Shown piece by piece: positions 14,818-19,074 of a stretch of DNA of 20,675 bases. The notes beneath the pieces were generated by a model that had not been told where the DNA came from, did not search any database, and saw only the letters and a program-made list of their open reading frames with translations. The translations under genes and the position numbers were made by a program. The stretch is from the IMG/VR virus record IMGVR_UViG_3300000553_000305, positions 2,018-22,692 of that record; one strand, 5' to 3'. Positions within the stretch are counted from its first letter, which is position 1; each line of letters starts with the position of its first letter. Origin of the DNA: a virus.

Positions 14818-14988
14818 ATGGAACAGAATAAAAAAGAACCTGTAAAACAGTTTTTTTACTCTGAACGAGAGTGGGACCGTTTAGGGTGTGGTGAATTGCC
14901 CGAAAACCGTAGGCGTGAAAACTTCCAGGAAGCTCACGCACGAGGTAATCCCAAGGTTGACAATAATGTAATAAAAGGGTATAATTAA
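14818..14988 (+). CDS. small hydrophilic protein
   Basis: 56 residues from ATG 14818, the first ATG after the tRNA; no ribosome-binding site precedes it. It is polar and charged throughout (KKEPVKQFFYSEREWDRLG, ENRRRENFQEAHARGNPKVDNN), without membrane segments or a known motif. Its last codons double as a consensus promoter: VD is encoded by part of TTGACA, and the final YN plus stop by TATAAT and TAA. Expression probably depends on the CTAAATA motif as a leaderless message, or on read-through from the tRNA promoter. Confidence 0.6.
   Translation: MEQNKKEPVKQFFYSEREWDRLGCGELPENRRRENFQEAHARGNPKVDNNVIKGYN
14957..14985 (+). promoter_or_regulatory. perfect-consensus sigma-70 promoter inside a gene end, +1 at the next start codon
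   Basis: TTGACA (14957-14962), 17-base spacer, TATAAT (14980-14985): both boxes match consensus. It is embedded in the last ten codons of the 14818 gene. Six bases follow before ATG 14992, so the predicted mRNA is leaderless. Confidence 0.9.
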
Positions 14989-14991
14989 GGT

Positions 14992-15081
14992 ATGATATTT
15001 ATTGCATACTTTATTATTGCCGCGTTGGTTGTGTATGGACTAATCGAATTAAAAACCTGGTTAGACAGTAACGAACAGTAA
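14992..15081 (+). CDS. 29-residue single-pass membrane micropeptide
   Basis: Reads MIFIAYFIIAALVVYGLIEL followed by KTWLDSNEQ and TAA. Residues 2-20 form one strongly hydrophobic segment and the tail is polar, which suits a type of small membrane peptide that regulates or blocks a membrane complex. Evidence that it is real: a perfect consensus promoter places its +1 exactly on this ATG. No ribosome-binding site (AAGG overlaps the start too closely to be typical). Family and function unknown. Confidence 0.65.
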   Translation: MIFIAYFIIAALVVYGLIELKTWLDSNEQ

Positions 15082-15088
15082 GAGTTTT

Positions 15089-15110
15089 CGAACTTTTACA
15101 CAAAAGTTCG
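15089..15110 (+). repeat. perfect 9-bp inverted repeat upstream of the cold-shock gene
   Basis: CGAACTTTT and AAAAGTTCG separated by ACAC. No T-run follows, so it is not a standard terminator. It lies 8 bases after the micropeptide stop and about 50 bases before the cold-shock start. It may be a leader hairpin, an mRNA 3'-end stabiliser or a protein-binding site. Confidence 0.7.
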
Positions 15111-15161
15111 TGGTGGGTCGGATCGCAGTATTTAAAATTTTTTGAAAGAAAGTAAAGTAAC

Positions 15162-15365
15162 ATGGCATTTGGTAAAGTAAAATGGTTTAATGACGCAAAA
15201 GGGTTTGGATTTATCACCCTAGATGGAACTAACGAAGATATTTTTGCTCATTTTTCAGCCATCAACAGCAGTGGATTCAAAACACTAAAAGAGAATCAAG
15301 CAGTGACATTTGATATTGTTCAAGGTCCTAAGGGCAAACAAGCATCAAATATTGTAACAGTATAG
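15162..15365 (+). CDS. CspA-family cold-shock protein (single CSD)
   Basis: 67 residues, the normal CspA length. G-x-V-K-W-F-N (4-10), RNP1 K-G-F-G-F-I (13-18) and RNP2-like D-I-F-A-H-F (26-31) are all intact, so single-stranded RNA/DNA binding through the aromatic face is expected. CspA proteins melt mRNA structure and can act as transcription antiterminators. The ~50-base leader contains GAAAGAAAG near the start and is preceded by a perfect hairpin. Placed between small phage genes and the tmRNA, it fits a translation-support cluster. Confidence 0.95.
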   Translation: MAFGKVKWFNDAKGFGFITLDGTNEDIFAHFSAINSSGFKTLKENQAVTFDIVQGPKGKQASNIVTV

Positions 15366-15419
15366 TATAATATTTAGACTGACTGGATAAGTAATAATAT
15401 ATAAAAAGGAGTTTTAAAC

Positions 15420-15722
15420 ATGTTAATAAATTATGGTGACACAACTTATCTCACTCGTTGGAACGCAGTTGCACAGACCAACACGGCATTTGGTCGCCCT
15501 CTCACTGACAGTGAACAATCACAACTTGATGCCGAGCGAGCATCATTATTAAGTTCTGGAGTAATAAATGCAACTATTACACAATCTGGAACAACTACTA
15601 ATTATTGGTCCACTTTGGATGCTGCCAACGCCTGGGTAGCCGTTTGCAACACATTTAATCCGCCGCCAACAACGGCCACAGTGATCAATCCACCAGTGCC
15701 ATATGTTCCACCGGCAGGTTAA
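15420..15722 (+). CDS. hypothetical protein with Pro-rich tail
   Basis: 100 residues. AAAAAGGAG 8 bases before the ATG is one of the strongest ribosome-binding sites in the window, suggesting high expression. The N-terminal part reads INYGDTTYLTRWNAVAQTNTAFGRPLTDSEQ, the middle is Ser/Thr/Ala-rich, and the last ~22 residues are a Pro/Thr-rich tail (NPPPTTATVINPPVPYVPP) likely to be extended. This looks like a small structural or adhesin-type protein, possibly exposed; no family is recognised and no signal peptide is seen. Confidence 0.65.
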   Translation: MLINYGDTTYLTRWNAVAQTNTAFGRPLTDSEQSQLDAERASLLSSGVINATITQSGTTTNYWSTLDAANAWVAVCNTFNPPPTTATVINPPVPYVPPAG

Positions 15723-15780
15723 TTAGCAGTAAGTAAAGAACTGTGTAGTGGCTGACTTAAAAAATATGCCACAAAATAAA

Positions 15781-16140
15781 ATTCGTTGAAGATAGAAGTA
15801 GGGTGAGCAAGACTCGGGTTCAAGTCCCGACATCTCCACCGAAGTATATTGTGATGCGTTACCCAGCGTGAAGTTCAGAGGGTGAAAACAGTATGCTTCG
15901 GTGGGGATGAATATGGTATCGATTGGCACACAAGGGCTATTGGAGAATCGGCAAAGCCAAAGCCGTTAGGACTGGGACTACTCGGTCGAAGAAGCAAAAC
16001 TCGTAAATGCAACCGCATCTACAGGCGAAGTAACTGTTTCAGGTAAGAACATCAAGTTCTCTGCTCGCACAGTGAAAGCCGAATCTTTTGCAGTTTAATC
16101 ACCGCAATAGGGTAATTATACCTCGTAACAGAAAATAATA
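15781..16140 (+). ncRNA. ssrA: circularly permuted (two-piece) tmRNA
   Basis: The acceptor piece comes first: T stem TCGGG/CCCGA with loop TTCAAGT, then acceptor strand CATCTCC (15831-15837), A and CC. The coding piece starts with GGGGATG (15903-15909), which pairs with CATCTCC over 7 bp (one G-U) and continues as TGAnnnTGGnnTCGAnnGG, the conserved tmRNA 5' segment. The bases between extend the same helix (ACCGAAGTATA with TATGCTTCGGT), as expected of a permuted precursor whose loop is excised. P2-like pairings join the pieces: CAC/GTG, CTAT/ATAG and GAAT/ATTC, in nested order. The reading frame from GCA 16009 to TAA 16098 gives a 29-residue tag ending KAESFAV. A terminator follows at 16142. 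Host SmpB would be needed. The 5' and 3' ends given are approximate. Confidence 0.9.
16009..16098 (+). other. tmRNA tag-peptide reading frame
   Basis: From GCA 16009 the frame reads ATASTGEVTV SGKNIKFSAR TVKAESFAV and stops at TAA: 29 residues against about 10-16 in most bacterial tags. The frame was chosen because it alone is open this long and ends in a tag-like hydrophobic sequence. The exact resume codon is inferred; one codon either way is possible. The end lacks the usual terminal Ala-Ala. Confidence 0.75.
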
Positions 16141-16141
16141 G

Positions 16142-16165
16142 AACCCGCTTCGGCGGGTTTTTTTT
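16142..16165 (+). terminator. rho-independent terminator after the tmRNA
   Basis: AACCCGC/GCGGGTT stem closed by a TTCG tetraloop and followed by a T-run reaching 16165. It separates the tmRNA from the porin unit. Confidence 0.95.
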
Positions 16166-16230
16166 ATACGCAGTTAACTACAAAACTCCCAAGAAAGTCT
16201 GCAAAAATTGCTGGCCATTAGTGAAAACCA

Positions 16231-16237
16231 CTAAATA
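16231..16237 (+). promoter_or_regulatory. late-type promoter CTAAATA upstream of the porin gene
   Basis: CTAAATA about 50 bases before the porin start. The predicted start (~16243) would put a 5-bp hairpin (AGGGA/TCCCT, 16244-16260) at the very 5' end of the mRNA, which could protect it from decay. No sigma-70 promoter is visible between the terminator and the gene. Confidence 0.5.
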
Positions 16238-16284
16238 TTTGTCTAGGGATATCATGTCCCTATTCTTAAAAGGAAATCAATCAA

Positions 16285-17028
16285 ATGAAAAAAGTTCTAT
16301 TAGCAATTCTTGCTCTGGCTGGCTTTACTGCGGCTCACGCTCAGGTAACTGGCAATTTAGGTTTGACCTCTGACTACCGCTTCCGCGGCATTAGTCAATC
16401 CCAAAATGCTCCTGCTGTCCAAGGCGGCGTTGACTACACTCACTCTAGTGGTTTGTATATTGGTAACTGGAACAGCAGTGTTTCTAGTCAACTTTATACC
16501 AACGGTGCTGGTGTTGTGAGCGACTTGTATGCTGGATATAAGAAAGATATCTACAAAGGTATCACAATTGATGTTGGTAGTTACAACTACTTCTATCCAC
16601 GTGCTACTGTAAACGGCACAGGTAGTAACTTTGACACATACGAAGCGTTTGCTGGTGTTGGTTATGGTCCAGTTAGCGTTAAGTATAGTCAAACATTAGG
16701 TAATGGTTACCTTGGAACTGTTAATGCTAAAAACACAAATTACACACAAGCTGATCTAGCTCAATCATTTGAGCCATTGAGTGCTAAGTTGAAAAATTTG
16801 AGTTTCTTAGCTCATTACGGTCATACCGCAGTTGCTAATCATTCAACATTGAGTTACAATGATATCAACGTTGGTTTAGGTTATGCCTTGCCAAAAGATT
16901 GGACAATCACTGGCAAGTATTATACTAACAGCAATGTTAGTGCTGCCGCTCAAACTGCAGATACTGTAAATGGTCAAAAACTTTATCGTAATGCATTTGT
17001 GGCTAGTCTGACTAAAACATTTGAATAA
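16285..17028 (+). CDS. TorF-family outer-membrane porin
   Basis: 247 residues. A classic signal peptide (MKKVLLAILALAGFTAAHA, cut before Q20) is followed by VTGNLGLTSDYRFRGISQS, the hallmark opening of TorF-type putative porins, then Gly/aromatic-rich alternating strands (GGVDYTHSSGLYIGNWNSS, DLYAGYKKD, YNYFYPRA) and a C-terminal strand ending in Phe-Glu (SLTKTFE). Such proteins form beta-barrels in the outer membrane of Proteobacteria. An AAAAGGAAA ribosome-binding site lies upstream. A terminator on each side makes this a self-contained unit. The gene type is bacterial; I infer acquisition from the host lineage. Possible roles: nutrient uptake, receptor change or exclusion of other phages. 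Confidence 0.85.
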   Translation: MKKVLLAILALAGFTAAHAQVTGNLGLTSDYRFRGISQSQNAPAVQGGVDYTHSSGLYIGNWNSSVSSQLYTNGAGVVSDLYAGYKKDIYKGITIDVGSYNYFYPRATVNGTGSNFDTYEAFAGVGYGPVSVKYSQTLGNGYLGTVNAKNTNYTQADLAQSFEPLSAKLKNLSFLAHYGHTAVANHSTLSYNDINVGLGYALPKDWTITGKYYTNSNVSAAAQTADTVNGQKLYRNAFVASLTKTFE

Positions 17029-17046
17029 TTCTTATTCAATGTGACC

Positions 17047-17071
17047 AAAAAGGCGCTCAGGCGCCTTTTTT
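17047..17071 (+). terminator. rho-independent terminator after the porin gene
   Basis: AAAAAGGCGC / GCGCCTTTTT with a TCAG loop, running into T. It lies 18 bases after the porin stop. Confidence 0.93.
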
Positions 17072-17076
17072 AGTGG

Positions 17077-17105
17077 TTGACCTTGAATGCTAACTAGTAT
17101 ATAAT
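17077..17105 (+). promoter_or_regulatory. sigma-70 promoter (first of two in tandem)
   Basis: TTGACC (17077-17082), 17-base spacer, TATAAT (17100-17105), immediately downstream of the porin terminator. The transcript would run through the second promoter into the 47-residue reading frame. Confidence 0.8.
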
Positions 17106-17160
17106 TGATGTTCAGTTAGAAATATTTTTCAAAAAAAGCGAAAATTAGTAAAATCAGGGG

Positions 17161-17189
17161 TTGACAAAGTATAAATAACTCTATACAAT
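17161..17189 (+). promoter_or_regulatory. sigma-70 promoter with a late-type octamer in its spacer
   Basis: TTGACA (17161-17166), 17-base spacer, TACAAT (17184-17189); ATG 17199 lies 9 bases later, leaving a leader of only about 3 bases. The spacer contains TATAAATA (17170-17177), an exact T4-type late octamer, so early and late use of one site is possible. Confidence 0.8.
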
Positions 17190-17198
17190 AACACTATT

Positions 17199-17342
17199 AT
17201 GAAACATTTAAACATTCATTCTTATTGCGTAACAATATCAGGGAAACAGCCCGTGCCAGCCTTTTGGCCAAGCACACCGGCATCATCCCTAGATAGTATT
17301 CGTGGCGCAATGAATTTAGAATGTTCGGGAGTTTTTGAATAG
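17199..17342 (+). CDS. 47-residue hypothetical protein in a mini transcription unit
   Basis: Reads MKHLNIHSYCVTISGKQPVP ... and ends LECSGVFE then TAG. It has no long hydrophobic segment or known motif; two Cys (C10, C43) and a Pro/Ser-rich middle are the only features. It is bounded by tandem promoters upstream and a terminator 28 bases downstream, giving a transcript of about 200 bases. With no ribosome-binding site and almost no leader, it is either a leaderless micropeptide gene or a small regulatory RNA whose reading frame is incidental. Confidence 0.5.
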   Translation: MKHLNIHSYCVTISGKQPVPAFWPSTPASSLDSIRGAMNLECSGVFE

Positions 17343-17370
17343 AAGACAGTATATTATACAATATTCAAAG

Positions 17371-17400
17371 ACCCTGGAACTAAACACTCCGGGGTTTTTT
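17371..17400 (+). terminator. rho-independent terminator after the 47-residue gene
   Basis: ACCCTGGA/TCCGGGGT (8 bp, one G-U) with a 9-base loop, followed by a T-run to 17400. Confidence 0.88.
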
Positions 17401-17418
17401 ATTTCGAGGAAAGGAAAA

Positions 17419-17589
17419 ATGGACATAGATTATAAAAAATTGAACGATCGTATTGTAAAACAGGCTTATGAAGCTAGTGATGCATTCTTAACTGAGGCAC
17501 AGTTGCAGAAGCTGTTTCAGAATAAGATTGATCGAGCTCGTCAAATGATTGAAGCACGAGATGCGGTTTATCATCAAATAGAAGATTAA
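17419..17589 (+). CDS. small helical hypothetical protein
   Basis: 56 residues from ATG 17419, chosen because GAGGAAAGG stands 6-14 bases before it. Predicted to be almost wholly helical with many Lys, Asp, Glu and Gln residues (YKKLNDRIVKQAYEASDAFL, QLQKLFQNKIDRARQMIEAR). It could be a helix-hairpin dimer or a small anti-host or structural factor. Its start lies just after a terminator and no promoter is obvious, so partial read-through or an unseen promoter must supply it. Not recognised. Confidence 0.62.
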   Translation: MDIDYKKLNDRIVKQAYEASDAFLTEAQLQKLFQNKIDRARQMIEARDAVYHQIED

Positions 17590-17602
17590 TTCTTCAAAGT
17601 GG

Positions 17603-17631
17603 TTGCAGGAAACGAGATCCTGTGTTACACT
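17603..17631 (+). promoter_or_regulatory. sigma-70 promoter for the tRNA array
   Basis: TTGCAG (17603-17608), 17-base spacer, TACACT (17626-17631). Placed ~150 bases before the first tRNA of the array (Tyr). The boxes are less perfect than others in the window but share the exact 17-base spacing. Confidence 0.65.
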
Positions 17632-17639
17632 GTAAACAA

Positions 17640-17780
17640 ACACAAATGGGCGGCCTCGAGGATGGAATCTCTCTTGTGAGACGAAAAATCCGAGCGTAAT
17701 AAAGTATATTCGACCTCATACCGGAAGGGGTGACATGTAACAGAATATATTTTATTACACGCATTCTAAAGAGTGCGTTA
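17640..17780 (+). other. transcribed leader of the tRNA array with several hairpins, no gene found
   Basis: About 140 bases between promoter and tRNA-Tyr without a credible ORF or tRNA. It contains nested pairings CTCG..GAT/ATC..CGAG around TCTC/GAGA (17655-17693), TGTAA/TTACA (17736-17758) and CGCA/TGCG (17759-17776). It may be a small structured RNA, a decayed tRNA or only leader. Confidence 0.45.
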
Positions 17781-17781
17781 T

Positions 17782-17865
17782 GGAGAAGAAGCATCAATGG
17801 TGATGCAGTGGACTGTAAATCCGCCGCCTTTGGCACGACTGGTTCGATCCCAGTATTCTCCACCA
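17782..17865 (+). tRNA. tRNA-Tyr(GTA)
   Basis: 84 bases, class II with variable stem GCC/GGC, CCA encoded. Anticodon stem GTGGA/TCCGC with loop CTGTAAA; T arm ACTGG-TTCGATC-CCAGT. Position 7-66 of the acceptor stem is mismatched (G-A). Confidence 0.95.
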
Positions 17866-17874
17866 AAGTATTAT

Positions 17875-17952
17875 GCAACGGTGGCAGAGTGGCCCAATGC
17901 AACGGATTGCAAATCCGTAAAGCCGTAGGTTCAAATCCTACCCGTTGCTCCA
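17875..17952 (+). tRNA. tRNA-Cys(GCA)
   Basis: Acceptor GCAACGG/CCGTTGC with T before CCA; anticodon arm ACGGA-TTGCAAA-TCCGT; T arm GTAGG-TTCAAAT-CCTAC. U73 agrees with a Cys tRNA. 78 bases. Confidence 0.96.
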
Positions 17953-17957
17953 GTATT

Positions 17958-18032
17958 GGCTCGTTCGTATAGGGGTTATTACGGGGGATTGTCTATCCCT
18001 TCACGAGAGTTCGAGTCTCTCACGAGTCGCCA
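17958..18032 (+). tRNA. tRNA-Asp(GTC)
   Basis: Acceptor GGCTCGT/ACGAGTC (one G-U), G73 as in Asp tRNAs, CCA encoded. Anticodon arm GGGGA-TTGTCTA-TCCCT; T arm GAGAG-TTCGAGT-CTCTC. The loop ends in A after CT, slightly unusual at position 37-38. Confidence 0.95.
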
Positions 18033-18075
18033 AATAAGTTAGGACAATTAAATCACGCAAATAATAGGAGTTCAA

Positions 18076-18082
18076 CTAAATA
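18076..18082 (+). promoter_or_regulatory. late-type promoter CTAAATA with +1 at the nuclease start codon
   Basis: CTAAATA followed by 5 bases and ATG 18088, the same geometry as at 14806. An AGGAG at 18066-18070 is 17 bases before the ATG, too far for a normal ribosome-binding site. Confidence 0.5.
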
Positions 18083-18087
18083 CTATT

Positions 18088-18831
18088 ATGAAAACATGTC
18101 CTAAATGTAACACCACTCATAATAAATCTGGAACTTACTGTTCACGCACTTGTGCTAATAGTAGAGGTCCAAGAACAGAGGAATTTAAAGAAGCTGTGCA
18201 AAAACAACTTCGCAAAAACTTTTTATCTTGTATTGTGTGTGGTAATTTAACTGAGCGTAAACGAAAAACTTGTTCAGATAAATGTTTAACTGCTTACCAT
18301 ATTGCTAATCCTCCGCCAAAGACGCCCGGAGGGTATAGACCTGGATCCGGTCGTAGTAATTCTGGATACTACAAAGGAATATATTGTGGGTCAACTTATG
18401 AATTGTGCTGGGTTATATATAGTTTAGATCACGACATTAAATTTACAAGATTTGATAGCTTATTAGAAAAAGATGGATTAAAATATTATCCAGACTTTCT
18501 GTTAGCAGATGGTAAAACAATTATCGAAACTAAGGGATTCGAAAAAAAAGAATCTGTTGATAAGAAAACAGCGTTGGCAGAATCTTTTGGTTATACTGTA
18601 AAAGTATTACGCAAAGATGATTTAGAATATGCTTTTAAGTATGTAAAAGAAAAATATAACACTACGGAATATAAAACATTATATGATGGATATAAACTAA
18701 AATATAATTATATTTGTAGTCACTGCTCTGCAGAATTCAGCAGAGATAAAAAATTAAAAACTAATGTAGTTTTTTGCTCGCGTGGTTGTTGCGGCAAAGG
18801 GCACAAAGGTCGAAAAGTTCTGTCCCTATAG
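18088..18831 (+). CDS. zinc-finger PD-(D/E)XK nuclease, probable homing endonuclease in the tRNA array
   Basis: 247 residues. Cysteine pairs suggest three small zinc-binding knuckles: C4-x2-C7...C18-x3-C22, C48-x2-C51...C62-x3-C66, and C210-x2-C213...C230-x3-C234. Between them, YY-P135-D136-FLL...T-I-I-E147-T-K149 is a textbook PD-(D/E)XK catalytic core, preceded by GSGRSNSGYYKG and YELCWVIYSLDHD. Zinc ribbons flanking this fold suit a site-specific free-standing endonuclease of the kind found next to phage tRNA genes. It is notably A+T-rich and lies between tRNA-Asp and tRNA-Glu. Its last codons and stop (CTG TCC CTA TAG) are also the first 10 bases of tRNA-Glu. A repair nuclease is an alternative reading. 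Confidence 0.78.
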   Translation: MKTCPKCNTTHNKSGTYCSRTCANSRGPRTEEFKEAVQKQLRKNFLSCIVCGNLTERKRKTCSDKCLTAYHIANPPPKTPGGYRPGSGRSNSGYYKGIYCGSTYELCWVIYSLDHDIKFTRFDSLLEKDGLKYYPDFLLADGKTIIETKGFEKKESVDKKTALAESFGYTVKVLRKDDLEYAFKYVKEKYNTTEYKTLYDGYKLKYNYICSHCSAEFSRDKKLKTNVVFCSRGCCGKGHKGRKVLSL

Positions 18832-18898
18832 ATTATGTTGGTTAGATCATTGCCCTTTCAAGGCAAAGAGCCCGGATCGTCACCGGGTAGGGACGCCA
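18822..18898 (+). tRNA. tRNA-Glu(TTC)
   Basis: Acceptor GTCCCTA/TAGGGAC perfect, G73, CCA encoded. Anticodon arm TTGCC-CTTTCAA-GGCAA. T stem CCCGG/CCGGG is sound, but the loop is ATCGTCA: A at 54 and T at 58, the reverse of the universal T54/A58 pair. The first 10 bases overlap the end of the nuclease gene. Confidence 0.93.
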
Positions 18899-18904
18899 AT
18901 CTAT

Positions 18905-18979
18905 CGCGGGTTGTGATAGTCACCGCCGGGTCTCATAAGCCTGAGTCGTTATAGGGAGCGTTACCCTAGCCCGCAACCA
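18905..18979 (+). tRNA. initiator-like tRNA-fMet(CAT)
   Basis: C1 faces A72 without pairing while GCGGGT pairs with GCCCGC, followed by A73 and CCA; an unpaired C1-A72 is the bacterial initiator hallmark. Anticodon arm CGGGT-CTCATAA-GCCTG keeps two central G-C pairs, with G-U pairs beside them. The D arm is shrunken (GTGA-TAG-TCAC, no GG) and the T loop is AGCGTTA, lacking T54, T55 and A58. Confidence 0.8.
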
Positions 18980-18985
18980 AACAAT

Positions 18986-19068
18986 TCCACGGGAGCCGCC
19001 GGGTGTGGCAGCAGACTGTTAATCTGTGTCGAAAGACTAGCTAGGTTCAAGCCCTAGCCGTGGAGCCA
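18986..19068 (+). tRNA. tRNA-Asn(GTT) with an enlarged variable arm
   Basis: Acceptor TCCACGG/CCGTGGA, with U1-A72 and G73 as in Asn tRNAs. Anticodon arm GCAGA-CTGTTAA-TCTGT. T arm CTAGG-TTCAAGC-CCTAG. Between them are 13 bases that can form GTC-GAAA-GAC, a class II-like variable arm not normal for Asn. Confidence 0.88.
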
Positions 19069-19074
19069 AACAAT

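Noticed and set aside
15366-15371. TATAAT as a promoter for the 15420 gene
   Set aside because: No -35-like hexamer is found 16-18 bases upstream; the gene may be read from upstream transcripts.
15723-15929. Minus-strand frame over the tmRNA acceptor piece
   Set aside because: Antisense to a structured RNA gene, with no ribosome-binding site and no recognisable protein.
16008-16034. Alternative tmRNA tag frame starting at an ATG (MQPHLQAK)
   Set aside because: Only eight codons with a basic end; tmRNA frames do not start at ATG, and the GCA frame ends in a tag-like hydrophobic sequence.
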